Below are positions 44,602 through 58,788 of a DNA stretch of 64,000 nucleotides, in pieces. Each line of letters starts with the position of its first letter. The stretch's first letter is position 1. The position numbers and the translations under genes were made by a program. The DNA lies in contig OX578279.1 in assembly GCA_951217055.1 (NCBI GenBank), positions 40,883,610 through 40,947,609 on the forward strand, written 5' to 3'. This DNA comes from Gerris lacustris (taxonomy: Eukaryota > Arthropoda > Insecta > Hemiptera > Gerridae). Below the pieces are notes generated by a model. The model was not told the origin of the DNA. It made no database searches and worked only from the letters and a program-made list of their open reading frames with translations.

Positions 44602-45171
44602 CTGATGATAAACCCTGCATCAATATTTTTACATTACTAACCTCGAATTTTTATATTGTTTTTATATTTACATTTTTTTTATCCTTAAAAATTAATAATA
44701 AAGCATAATTTTAAGTACTATGAGTGTAATAATATCCAAAGATAAATTATAAGTTATGTCGTAAAAGTGTGTTATATTTGCTTCAGATTTGTTTGTTGTT
44801 TGTTTGATGTTGTTTCTGTACCTACATTAGAGATGGAACTTAAAAAATATATATTTGATTATCAACTGAAGTATTACTGTAGTTTTGAGCAATTTCCACA
44901 TCACTATTAACGTATTCTTTCCATTGCCCAACTTGCCCCATGCCCTTGCTCAACTTACCCCTACTATGGGGCAAGTTGAGCAAGTAGGAGGTTTCTCGCA
45001 TTAATGATAATAGTTTCTAAACCAAATCTTAAATAGTTTTATTTTTTGAATACATTTAAAGAAGGGTAAATTACTTATCAAACGTTGAAGGAATCAAGTA
45101 AATCGGATGTACCGTTTAGGAGTTATTATAGATTATATAAAAAATTGCTCAACTAGCCCCGCCCTACCCTA

Positions 45172-45975
45172 TGTTAAATGTTAAATTGTTTTATTTTTTT
45201 TATAAAGAAATATAGAGAAATAAAATTGAATTTAAAGTTGATTAAAACGTAAATTCATTATTAGAATTGATAAACCTCAGAATAGGATATTATTGCTCAT
45301 ATATCCTCTCTCTTCATACGCTTGTAGTTTCAGTTCTACTTTGGAAAATCCCTGGTGTGGTTGTTTATAATAATAATAATATTAACAACTCCCTATCTAA
45401 TCTCCTTGGAACATTACATTATCCTTTGTGCTATTGTTTACTTTTATGACTACGAGTTTCTTTTTAATTTTTTTGACCCACTGTCTTTTATATACCCTTT
45501 AAGTCGGTATTTTATCTTACAAGCCTAAAGTTTCTCCAAAATCTTTATTCAGGGAAACCACGTGTTCACAAATTGTTAAAACGACTGCTATTACCCTAGC
45601 GTCGTGTGGGTCGAGGGTAGCTGGCTCTACTTTACCTTGTCTATTATAATCTTGCTTGTGCTGTGTTCTTACTTGGTATGTTATGTACTAAATGCTTTCC
45701 TATAATAATTATGACCCTAAATATAATTATTTACTCTTGGCCAAAATGAATAAAGGACAAATATACGTTTTCTTGATCTTGAACAAAGAAGAGCTACAAG
45801 GAGGAGGGCCTCTAGTATCTAGACTAGAGCCGTATGGTGTGTATAAAAAGCCCACGTAGAATTAGAAATATGCTTCATATTATCAATTATTAGTAAACTA
45901 ACTGAACAAAGAGATTGAGGTCATAATATTAAACATTTTGTGATAAGAATCTTTTGTAAGATTTTAACAATTTAA
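45172..45975. other. AT-rich DNA, no gene seen
   Basis: No coding content recognised. A less AT-biased stretch lies at 45560-45640. Confidence 0.5.
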
Positions 45976-46105
45976 AATTTTTAATTTAAATCAAATTATA
46001 ATTATTATTAACTATGGGAAACAGACAGTGAAAAATACACTCCAGCGCCGGGATAATAATAGACCGTAGTTAATAATAATTATAATTTGATTTAAATTAA
46101 AAATT
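45976..46105. mobile_element. Short inverted-repeat element, copy 2, tRNA-like part mostly deleted
   Basis: Perfect 39-bp inverted ends at 45976-46014 and 46067-46105 around 52 bp. The end sequence is the same as in 7808-7994. The centre keeps 'ctatggga', 'gaaaaata' and 'ctccagcgccggga', which line up with the complement of copy 1 around the tRNA-like 3' half, so most of the tRNA-like part was lost. Confidence 0.7.
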
Positions 46106-47144
46106 AACTTTCCGTAGTATGAAAACTACCAAAAACTTTAAAATTGAAATTCAATTTAAAATTTAACAACCTCTTTTATTGATCCCTTAATTAACAACAA
46201 CTATATTTAATCACCCTTGGTTTAAGAATCATTACCAAATCCTGTAACGGTGTCCAAGTATGTGTAATATATTGTTCCTCGCTTCTAATGTAATGAGTTG
46301 AAACGTAAAATTTAAATTTATAATTGTTTTTGAACACAATAAAATGAGAGGGAAAATATCTGGGATAAAATATAATATCTTTATATGAATGTTAGATAAT
46401 TGCTTAGTGCAAATTTAAACTTATCATTGTTCTTGAACACAATAAAATGAGAGAGATTATATCTGGTATAACCTATAATATCTATTTTTTTCTGTTTAAA
46501 CAAGCATCTAAAACATCTAAATATTTGCGGTTCAATGCAAAAAAGCAATTTTTTTATGTGATTTCCGCATGTTTCCCTTCCTAATATTAAAAAAAATAAA
46601 AAATAAAAACCAAGCTTTTATTCGTATTCTTCTTAGAAAACCCTTTAATTTGATACCCTATGGGTATCAAATTAAAGGGTTTTCTCCCATGGGGGGTTTT
46701 TGTCATAGGCGTGCTTAAAAAATAACTCGTCCGCCATATTGGATTTAGAATGACGTACGCTAGCTAACCATGCATTGTCATAGAAGGAAAACCTTCTGCA
46801 ACCCGGGTTTGTTCAAAGGACATCTGGTGGTTTATGTCTCTGGAATTAAGATTTCCCCCCGGTTTTGAATAAATAAAAAAATAATAAAATACAATGCATT
46901 GTCATCCAAATTAAACGTGTATGCAAAATTTCAATTCAATCGTTTAAGAATATCTGCTTTAAAATTCAGTTGCAAGCTTTGACATACATACATACAAACA
47001 TTGCAAGTTAAATAAGAGCTTGTAAGAAATAACGCCAATTTCTTTTGTTAAAAATTATGATTTTTTAACTCCACTGATAAAAATGTGTTCTTAACATCTA
47101 AAACCTCTTAACAGGTCTAGAGATAAATCCGTTGATTTTAGTTT
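46106..47144. other. AT-rich DNA with repeat fragments
   Basis: 'aataaaatgagag' with surrounding sequence recurs at about 46339 and 46440. From 46600 on the sequence looks repeat-derived (see hairpin 46636-46684). No gene. Confidence 0.45.
46636..46684. repeat. Perfect 23-bp hairpin
   Basis: Arms 46636-46658 and 46662-46684 (inner part TTTGATACCC/GGGTATCAAA) with a 3-base loop. Probably the end of a repeat whose body follows to about 47000. Confidence 0.8.
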
Positions 47145-47430
47145 TGCTTCAGGGTTTTCATAAGGTTACGAAAGCATTATGATCATTCTGGAAAACAATT
47201 TTTTTGTTCTCCCATTTAAAAATTCCTGGACAGATTTCCGTATCAGACATCAGGGAATATTTTTAGTCTCGTGTCTGTTTGGCCAACTTTCGTCAACATT
47301 TTTCTCACCACATCTAAACTACTCGTCCGATTTTAATTACATTTAGATGGCAGGACATAATTAGCCCATTGTTGGTCCAATATTGATTTCAACTGTCTGT
47401 GCTCATTTAATATTGAAGTATGATCTCATT
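47145..47430 (+). repeat. Dispersed repeat family A, copy 6
   Basis: Blocks 'gcattatgatcattctgg', 'aaattcctggaca', 'tcagacatcagggaa', 'ctcgtccgattttaat', 'ttgttggtcc' in order. Confidence 0.65.
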
Positions 47431-49639
47431 GGTGGGGAATCGAAAAATATCCAAGTCACATTTGACCATTCGTTTAATAATAGAACGCGGGGAATCTATG
47501 TGCCACACTAATTTGGCAATCTATTAAAATTAAATTAGTGAAAACCGGTCAGGCTTACTTCCAAATTAGAGATGTAGAGTTCATCAAACCCAAAGACAAA
47601 TCGAAATCGTGATGTTGATGAAATACTTTATTTATATATATTTATGTTTAGTATTTATTTCTGAATAAACCTTGGATGTGTAGTCACATTAGAAAAAGTT
47701 AGTATTTTCTGTAACTTATGAGCCGAATTAATGAAACCTTTACAAGAGTTTTTGTTATTTCTACAGTGCACTGTGAATTTTCTAAAGAAATTTTATTTGG
47801 TTTAGTGCCAAATAAATCCTTTTAGGCAACAAAGAAGATCTGATTTTTTTTTCTTTCTTTCTTTTTACGTTTACCTTTTGCTAATTTTTAATTTATAGTT
47901 TAGAACTTAGATAAACCTAATTAAGAACTGTTTATAATATTCTGAATATTTTCAAGGATAATTAATCACATTTAGCATTTATTCAAAAAGAACGTTTGTA
48001 GTCAAAAAGGAAGATATAAATTACCTATGAGATCTGTAAAGCTACTGGGTTTTCAGTATTTTCTTTCTGATGTTGAAGTTATTGTTCGTATCCGCTTTCT
48101 CAAATTAAAACGAAAGTCGGATAGAACAAAACAATTGTAGGATGTTATTTTTTGGTTTATTGTAAGAATTGTTCACATGGTTATTCGGTTAAGCTATTTT
48201 CCATGTGATCTTGATAACAGGTCACGTTTTATGGTGCCAGTTATTCTTCAAGATTGTTTGATTTATTTTTATTGTTTACTTATTTCAATACTAGGAAAAC
48301 AAAGAAACTAATTAATAAGTAAATGTTCTTTTAGATTTTTCCGGAGTTCATTTTATCATTAACTAGTTCTTTTATAAGCATCTTTTTATTTTTATCCTAC
48401 TTTTTGGTAATACAATTAAAACTGTTTTAATTCTATAATAAATTAATAGAAATCATAATTGGAGTATTATACATTTCCAGGTCGTAAATATGTAAAGTTT
48501 CATCCTATTTTTAAGTTTTATTCTGTAGTTAGGTTCCGTAATTATAATAAAATTAAAGTAGGCCAGTGACATGACTTTCTTTACTGCGTTAGTGATTATA
48601 TTTTTTTTAAATGAGAAGGCAAAGTTTACAACTTTTACTATAAAGGCCTCTGATTGGAAATCTATAGCTGAATAAAATACAGAAAGGGTATTCTACTAAA
48701 ACTTTGGGAAGGTCGAATATCCCCCAAGATCGGAAACAACAGATAGAATATATATTTATAGAAAAACCAGTTGTTTTCAACCTTATTAAGGATATTTCAA
48801 GTAAGTATACACTGGGAAGAACAATTTCTCGTTACAAGTGTAAAATTATGTTGTAAGCCAAGGCATTAATATGGCCATTATTATTAAGGCCTGATGATTA
48901 TGATGCCTCAAAGGTAAGAGAACTATGGCACTATTAAATGAGAAGGTAAAGTTTATTACTAGTACCCTAAAGACCTCTAATTGGAAATCTATAGCTGAAT
49001 TATTAATTATAAAAATAGAATAGAAATAAACAATGATAAAAAATATTATGTGAAAATCCACAACAAATAATCAATAATACCTTATTTTTTTGAAAATTTA
49101 TCTTTTAAGATCACTAAACTGTAACTTCTCTGAAGAAACCCAGATTTAAATACTTAACGTCAATCACGGTTAAATATGTACACGCCCACAAAAATCTTAG
49201 TAAACATAAAAAAGTAAGAATGTAGGATTGTTTGAAAAATCATGTACAATACAATCCGGTTTTATTAAAGCCACGAAATCCCACACAATTAGGTGGTTTC
49301 AGGGCATGATGAATGTCATGAAAACAAGTTTACAATTTGAATTGAAGTAAATAATAATAATTTATTTCATTTAAGCTGAAATTAACAGTGTATAATTGAA
49401 GGTTATTGCCTTTGACTAAAAGCCAATGATCTCTGTCATAGTTCATACAAAGCTTTAGAAATGGAACTATATATTTTTATCACTCACCTATTTTTATAAT
49501 TTTAAAAGATGTTGATCTCTTCTAGTTATAATTTCTTTCTATTATCTTCAGGGTTCATTATTAATTCTGTAGATTTTTAGGGTATATGTAATATATCCTA
49601 AAATTTAATATTTTCCATAGTTTCATAGTCCATCCGTCC
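47431..49639. other. AT-rich DNA with one short direct repeat
   Basis: 'gagaagg' through 'cctct' to 'tggaaatctatagctgaat' occurs at 48612-48676 and 48939-48999 in the same orientation, about 330 bp apart. No gene. Confidence 0.5.
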
Positions 49640-50190
49640 ATAGTTCAGTTTAAACCCGCGGCGGATAGACATAATAACATAATAGAGACGCAGGGCAGGT
49701 CAGACCATTGTTTCAACCCAAAAAATATTTAAAACCGCACGTAAGAGTACCATGCCACACATGTGGCCTACTAGACACAAACAGATCTGGCGTCTCAATC
49801 CACGTGTCCTCGTATATTTCTGAGGTTGGAAAAAACTGTACTGCCCTGCCTAATACCTTCAGTCCATAGTTTAATTTAAACCCGGGCGTACATAACAAAG
49901 ACGCATGCGGTGCAGGGCAGGGCAGCACAGTTTTTACAACCACAGAAATATTCGAAAACGCACGTATTGAGACACAGAGCAGTATTACGCCACACGTGGC
50001 CTACTCGACACTAGAAGATCTGGCGTTTCAATCCACTTGGCTTCGTATAGTTCTGAGGTTGGAAAAAACTGTACTGCCGGGCCCTGCGTTACCTGCGTCT
50101 CAATGTGCGCTCGGCCTAATGATGAGTTTTTGTGTACCCAAATTGAGCCCAAAGGCTCGGGTTTTAAACCAGACACTTCGATGGGTTCAT
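49640..50190 (-). repeat. Two diverged ~235-bp tandem units
   Basis: The blocks 'tttaaaccc', 'gacgcagggcagg' (with variants), 'gccacac.tgtggcctact', 'gatctggcgt.tcaatccac' and 'tgaggttggaaaaaactgta' occur twice in order. On the minus strand both units keep the same open reading over about 30 codons (QFFPTSE, WIETPDL, VSSRP), but I do not recognise a protein. Confidence 0.6.
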
Positions 50191-51560
50191 TAAGCAAACC
50201 CGGTTATGTTCTTTTTATCGCAGGACTGTTACCTCATACATCCTCTCTATATGGTTAAGTTAAATTACAAATATAATTTAAAACTACCCATTCTTTATCA
50301 CTACTTCAGATCTACACCTATATTTTAATTTGTATTACATGTTTTGTTTTTAATGCCAAACCAGATATACATATATGTTTTGAAGTAAGATCTGTCTGAA
50401 ATAAATTGAGGGATTCCGTTCTTAGACAGTTGATCTTACTTTCCAGCAATATTAACAAAAAATCTATATTATATAAAATTTTAAGTCTTGTCTGTACAAT
50501 GATCAGGATTGCAAAGTTTTTGGATACTTTTTCATTTCATACTTTCCGAAAATCAAATCCAGCCCTAAGTTTTTTCATGTATATGTATGAGCGTCTGTCA
50601 CCACCATTCCGACTTCTAAGGCGCGAAATTGGCTTAACAAAATCGATTAATTTTTTTAACAGTACAGAAGCAGAAGTGTTCGCAAGAAACTTGCGCGTGT
50701 TGTAGGCTTGGTTAATTTAATTTTGACAAAAAAAAACAATATTTATCGTGCCTAATAATAAAATAGAGGGATTTTTGTATGTAATTTTTAATTTAATATT
50801 AATAGTCTCTAAACTACGATTGGGATGATATTTTATTCTCAAAAAAAGGAATGAATGATGTATAATATACTCTTGATTCTATTCTACGAAGGCTTTGGGC
50901 ACGAAACTATTTAGCCACATCATTTAATTGCTAGAGGCCTATATGATAATAGGAAACAATCACTGATACCTAGCATGAGCTCAAGTATAACTAGCCTGTG
51001 GTGAAGGCTATTATGTGGTCTTTATATGCAGTTTTGATAATAATTATATTTTATGCTATTTTTTTAAATTATTATTATTTAAAAAAAAGGATTTTACATG
51101 ACGGGGAAAAGTATGTTGAGATTTTTTTTTTAGAAATACTTTATCAGAATTTTCATTTATCCATCATTGTAGCGCTATTTTTGTTTCTCGATTATTGTTT
51201 TCTATTTCGAGATGGTGACTAACGATTATTGTTTCCTCTTGCGTCTTACAGTCTGATTTATCTATAAGAATTTTACAACTCAGTGCCAGAAATAAGTGTT
51301 TATTTAATGTTCCTTAAAACGCCAAATTAGTCGTGCTTTCTTGAAATTAAGGAAAACTGATAATGAAATTCAGAACGACACAGCAACAGTCAAATTCCTA
51401 AGACGTTATACTGCTTGGTTGTTGATTGCTACATAAAGATTCCACTAATTAACTATAGATTAACTTAATTTGATTTTGAAGGGCAAGGTCATTTCGAAGT
51501 TAAATAAATCGTAAAGCTATAACTTGCATAAGAAAAAACGTAACACATCTTTAACTATAT
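50191..51560. other. AT-rich DNA, no gene recognised
   Basis: A 99-codon open frame at 50406-50705 has mixed composition but no motif I know and no supporting signals; I do not call it a gene. Confidence 0.4.
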
Positions 51561-51585
51561 TCTTCTTTTCTACCTATTTTCCTTT

Positions 51586-51896
51586 AATTGCTTTATCAAT
51601 TGGCGTCAGCGATCCTTGTCTTCCAAAAATAATTCACGAAATTAAATGTCAATCCGGCCTTGCTAATATCTCGGTTCATGTTGTTGGCCCAGCGGGCTCT
51701 CGGTATGCCTCTAGGGTGAGTACCCCATGGTCGAGCAAGAAACAACCACTACACGAGCCTGTCTTTTTCCATCCGGCTGACATGAGAACGTACCAGCGTC
51801 TGTACTTTAGCATTACCGACAGAGTTAGGTCCGCGTAGAGTTCTTGGAGTTGTGCCTTTATCCTTATTCTCCTGAGATCCTGATCTGTTAGCACAG
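51586..51896 (-). pseudogene. LINE pol C-terminal relic
   Basis: Minus-strand frames read, in order, LTDQDLRRIR, LKYRRWYV, then after a frameshift HVSRMEKDRLV, a stop, WLFLARPWGT, PRARWANNMNRDI. This is the conserved tail of many RTE/CR1/Jockey-type LINE pol proteins (an RW-GHV-RM-DR block followed by a GRPR-RW-D-V-DL block). One frameshift and one stop in this short piece make it dead. The 104-codon plus-strand frame here is its shadow. Confidence 0.6.
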
Positions 51897-54327
51897 CTTT
51901 ATTTATATTACCTTATACCCTTTCATTATTTATCTGTCGAACTTATCTATGAAGGCTACCGAGTTCTCAGTGTCTTACATCCATAGGTTCCATCATAGCC
52001 ATCCGTATATCATTTGAATGCAACATGATTCCCAGAGCCTTATCTAAAATTAGAAAGATTGAAAGCATAATATTTCCAACTAAAATGATCTAGGAATACA
52101 ACATTTTAATTGAGCCTTATAAATGTTATACCTATAAAGCATAATATGATAACAGAATTTATAGTGTTCGCTCTGGAACCTACCTAAGCATCAACAATGA
52201 TTGGTAAAGAAGAGGTTCTAGGTAGAATTCCCCAAAAGAAATAATATTAATAGTTAAATTATTTAGAATGGTTAGTTTGTTGAAGATTTGTACAATAAAT
52301 TATCTTATGGATTGATATGTTCTATTGATCCTCCAAAATATTATATCTTCAAGCCCTCTATGATCGAATTGGTATATAAATTCAAGGCAACTAAAATAAG
52401 AATTTAGAATATTTTTTCTTTTCTTCTTCAATAGTTAGCTAGTATTTATTTTTGTTTGTCTGAAGAAGACCTGGGAGAGGGAGAAATATTACAAGTCAAG
52501 TGAGGTATTTAACGTTTTTATCTTATATTTTCTTCCCCAAGGTTCAACTATAGAATATTATGATAATTAAGTTTTTTCCTCACGTTCTGATCGGCAACAT
52601 ATGGCCTTTACAGGGCAGGAACCCCTTTTTTTGGTCTTTGTGGCGGTCAAGAGACCAGCTTGTGTCTTACCCCTTTGAATCCATCAGTATTTATTCCTGG
52701 ATTTTATTGGATCCTAACTTAAAATCTTGTCTCCAAATAAAAGGGCATTTTTAGTCTCTTGGAAATCATTTGGTTTCCTCCGGCGTTCATCCATTCGAGT
52801 TCTTAAATTCAATTCTTATATTTTCTCTGGAATGATTCCCCTCCTAAATTTTGGCAAATTAAGAAGTTATGAGAGTTAGATGAACAAGATAGTAAACAAT
52901 GTTCTGAATAAAACTTAAGATGGTAAAACTTTAATCTCTTTAAACTTAAATTGACATCGAAGTATTTAAAATAACGTTTTAAATTCCTATTGTTTACTAT
53001 TCATCTATATTGTATTTAGCTTGTTTTATTTAGGTATTCCACAATGCAGTTGCTTTGTTCTTATTGGCATTGCATCTGACTTTCATAATTTGAATAGCCT
53101 TAAACTTTAAACACTAACTATTAGTCGGTTATCAGTAGTAAATCGAGTCCAAATAGGCTTCCCCCTAGATATGCAATGCAGAGACTAAGACAAGGAAGTG
53201 ATAAGAACTGTGTTTATGTCAGTGACAATGGACTGAGAAGTTCGTCCCACGGTATATGACAGACGTACCCATTATAATTCATAGAACAATACGCGGTGGT
53301 TTGCCTATCTGACCTGTGTACGGTCTTTGTGGTTAATGAAAATTTAATCCCACATCGCTTCTCTCTGCAGTTTCTTCACAAGTGTAAACACTCCGGTCCT
53401 TTTGTTCAATACCACTGTCGATGCCAAATAAAGATTATTCAATTGACTTGTAAAGTTAACAATACATATTCGATTTGAATGTTGAACAAATTAGACCTCT
53501 GAATGAATGACCATCTGGTCAATGTTGGCAGTATTAAACTGGACAACATTTGCATTCCTTAACACCTAGATTACAAAATCGGTTTATCTTAATCTAATGA
53601 GATATTGTGTCAAAACAGCATTGTGTGCATAGCGTTAACATAAAATCATTATAATTCATGGACACAATATAACCACGGTATGGAATTAGTAAGAAAACAG
53701 AGATCAGCTCAAATAAACTTCTGAAATAACTAATTGTTGTTATTTTCTTCTTTGGTATTTACCGAATTTAGTTAAACTTGCAAATCGTTTTTTAATAAAT
53801 AAAATTTCTTTTATTGAGAAAATGAATTTAAATCAGTTGTCAAGATTCCGATTTTTATTTTTTTAAATACAAATTATAAGTATTCATTTATTATCTGTAT
53901 ATGGTGATTCTGGAATATAATTTTTTCCCCACTTAACAAGTTTTCAAGTAGGTGTAAATACTTGTCAGTTTATCGGGCATCTGAAACATTTTCACTTATT
54001 TATATTTTTTTTTATACCCGGTAAATGTTAGGGCGCCTTCGGACGTCAGATACCGCAGTATCTGGTCTGTGTTACCGTGTGGGTGTGTATATATTTTGTA
54101 TGTAAGATATAATGGCATGAGGTAGGCAGAGGGAAGGTAGCTGGCCCCTGCCCTCGCAAATGCCAAGGTTGTCCATGACTTTTTGTATATAACCAGTGAT
54201 TCTTTGCTTCTACCTGTTCGTATGGCTTATCAATCCGGGAGATTTGAAGAAAAGAAACAATCGTACCTACTATATGTACTCCGTATCTTACTATTAAACC
54301 AGTTTTATTTTTAGTCAAAAACTATTG
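51897..54327. other. AT-rich DNA, no gene seen
   Basis: Several 60-90-codon open frames, none with recognisable domains. A GC-richer stretch at 54030-54160 is unexplained. Confidence 0.45.
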
Positions 54328-54330
54328 TTA

Positions 54331-55533
54331 AGCCGCGTCCACACCGGACGCGCATTCGCAAACAGGGTTTGCAAACAATTGCAAACAACTGCAAACATGA
54401 CGTCCACACCGGCCGCGCATTCTTGACAAACAGGTGTTTGCAAACGTTTGTCCTTGTTCCCAGTTATTTTTCATTTTTTTCTTACACACTACATCATCAA
54501 GTACTAAATAAAACTATATTGCACTTGCATTAACTTCAATATGGTTCTATCAAAACGCGGTATAAGCGCCGGCTTATTTATTATCATTGGTGAGTTAGTA
54601 AAAAATGGCAATAGTAACAGATGACGAAGAGTCTGGATGTCAAAAACATTTTCTCCTCGATCATCCCTGATTTTAGATAATTATTTCTACAAAAATACAA
54701 CGCCAAAACATATAGAAATTTTATACAAATAGAAATCTGTTCTTTTGGTGGAAAAAAGATAAATATCAATGTAATATTTCGTCTTCTGAGGGCCCATAGG
54801 AGGCTCGCGCCCATAGGCCTGTGCCATAAGTAATAAGCTTGGAAGTAATATAATTATTTTGTGGCGGACCTAGAATAGCCTTGCTCCCTTAACCTGGGTT
54901 ATGTTTAGTTTACATTTTATTTATATTTAGTTTTTTTTTCTTATTGACTCAGTCGTTCGTGTCAACCCAAAAAGAAAAAATATATTCTTAAATTATCGAC
55001 AATTTAATTTGTTTCTAATTTATCATTATTTATATATATACTTGGGTGTACCTTATAACGGACACCCATAATTTTAAAAAATAGTAAGACTCATTTTTGG
55101 ACTTTTATGTCATATAATATATATTTATCTATTTAATCCGGTTATTTGTAATATTGGATTTACATCAACTCATCTCTAGTTTCAATCACTATTTATTAAT
55201 TAGTATATATTATTAATTATAAATAGTTAATAATATTATTATATTAGTATTTGGTGCTGTAGTCATAAATAATACGAATGAAAAAAAATATACATTTCCC
55301 GGGTTTCCAAGTCAAACCACAGGCTGTTTGCGAATGCTCAAGGAGTTTGCTCAAACACCAAACGCGCACAAACAGCAAACATCCTTTGATGTACCGACTC
55401 TACCCGGAGCGCCCGCGAATACAAACAAGCATTCGTTCGTGCGCGCGGTGCCGTCCACACCGGCCGCGCATCCCTGTTTGCAAATGTTTGCAAACGTTTG
55501 CAAACACGATGCGCGTCCGGTGTGGACGCGGCT
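54331..55533. mobile_element. PIF/Harbinger-like inverted-repeat element, non-autonomous
   Basis: 25-bp perfect inverted ends (AGCCGCGTCCACACCGGACG then CGCAT at 54331-54355, complement at 55509-55533), flanked by TTA on both sides (54328-54330, 55534-55536). A 3-bp TWA duplication is the hallmark of PIF/Harbinger. Just inside each end lie several copies of TTTGCAAAC-type motifs and a second GTCCACACCGGCCGCGCAT at about 54394 and 55452, both in the same orientation. The 1.2-kb interior is AT-rich with no intact transposase. Confidence 0.75.
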
Positions 55534-55536
55534 TTA

Positions 55537-56044
55537 GGTTGACATAGTCATTTTTATAACGGTGGGGGATTGGGGGTTGTTTTCTTCTGAAATCTTCAAA
55601 GGTATCTATTAAATCGATAAAATTTGATGACGATTTTATTTGCTTTTGCTTCTTCATTCAAAAACTCGTAGACTTTTACACAACAAAGTCAGAACCTTTG
55701 TTGTTCACAACAAAGTCCTTTGTCAGAACCTTCCTGTAAGTCTGTCTCAGCCCATAGGCATTCATATTTTAATGGTCCAGGTATTTATAATAACTTACTA
55801 CTTGATATCAAAAATAGTCCCAGTTTATATATATTTTAAATAATAATATATTTTTTAACTCGCGCACGAGTTACTCATGCGGGGGTGAACCAATAGAAAC
55901 TGTTTAAAAAATTATAACTGTATGTATACAATAAAGTCTAAGAATTTTTGTATTATGTATATGTTGGTTAAATAAAGAGAATTTTATTTATTTATTTATT
56001 TATTTATTTTACGCACATCTCTCTTTCCTGGTCTCTTTTTACTT
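55537..56044. other. AT-rich DNA with (TTTA)n
   Basis: A TTTA microsatellite at 55981-56009. No gene. Confidence 0.6.
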
Positions 56045-56775
56045 TTCTTTACCTAAAGGAAAAGTATTGTTTTCATGTCTAATATTATTACTTTCTATTC
56101 GTCAAATAAGGAAAAACTGATAACCTAATTAGGTATAACTATTTATTGTCATATCATTAGTTACGAGGCTGAAATAGTTGTGTTCAGCAGACCTCACCCA
56201 TCTTCTCTCAGACGTGAGGCGTCCAAGACCTTTCCTAACCAAATAATAGCCACAATGGCGGCTGATACTATTAGTTGAAATATGGAGAAAATATTTATTC
56301 TCAATCGGAGCAGTAGTTCCGAAATTATTTTGCGTTAAAGTTTCAAAGTTCACAAGTCGATATTTTCAAAATGATGGCAGAAATTTAGTGGAAATGTTTT
56401 TCCTATAAAGAGGTAGAATTGGTTCAAATTTCAGCGCAATTGAAATTTAATGAAATAGAATTATTGAAATTTATTCTAACTCTGCAAAATCGGTTAATGA
56501 CGTCTCAAATGTATGATTTTTCCGGGCGGCACAAATACTTGTAAGGATGGATTTATGTACTATGTTTCAACTCTCTAGTTTAAACACCTTGGAAGGTATG
56601 CTTATGCGTGACACTGACAACCAGCTAAAACATCTGAAATGATCTTAAAAACACCCAATCGGAGCATTGTATTGAAATCTCGGTGTCGGATTTTTTTGGG
56701 TAAAAATAATACTTATGGATAAAATGATTGGTCTGCGCGACAAATCGGACAAAACTTTCTCATACAATTATTATA
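56045..56775 (-). repeat. Dispersed repeat family B, copy 2, ending in a family C-like motif
   Basis: The 56440-56700 part is the complement of the family B core at 32480-32720. It ends with 'attggtctgcgcgacaaatc' and 'aaactttctcatacaa', similar to the end of family C. Only short non-coding frames. Confidence 0.45.
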
Positions 56776-58595
<1,820 letters not shown>

Positions 58596-58725
58596 GAATC
58601 AAGGCTCGTGATGTTAATCGTCGGCACTCGCCTAACGGACACCGCGAAGCGAACCTGGCCACATTTCATGTCGGTAGCTTACGCGGAGCGAAGACATGAA
58701 AATGCCTCACTGTCTTGCAGACTCG
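58596..58725. repeat. GC-richer hairpin patch
   Basis: TTTCATGTC (58664-58672) pairs with GACATGAAA (58692-58700) around a loop containing GGAGCGAAG; upstream lies another GCGAAGCG. The motif style matches hairpin elements at 41136, 61110 and 61705. Confidence 0.45.
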
Positions 58726-58788
58726 TATGCAAGAAATTTTATATATAAATGGACAACCTACGCATCTGTTTATCAAGATCTGTTAAAA

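Larger units (their letters stand above)
42232..45169 (+). mobile_element. Pogo-like Tc1/mariner DNA transposon, non-autonomous, interrupted
   Basis: Perfect 24-bp inverted ends at 42232-42255 and 45146-45169 (GGGTAGGGCGGGGCTAGTTG then AGCA, and complement), flanked by TA on both sides (42230-42231, 45170-45171), as expected for Tc1/mariner. Removing the LINE and one duplication copy (1,629 bp) leaves 1,309 bp. Inside are a decayed helix-turn-helix transposase start and several copies of GGGGCAAGTTGAGC-type motifs in both orientations (44225-44265, 44924-44987), possibly transposase sites. No intact transposase. Confidence 0.8.

Noticed and set aside
51524..51838. 104-codon plus-strand frame
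   Set aside because: The opposite strand carries a recognisable LINE pol tail; the plus frame is its complement.
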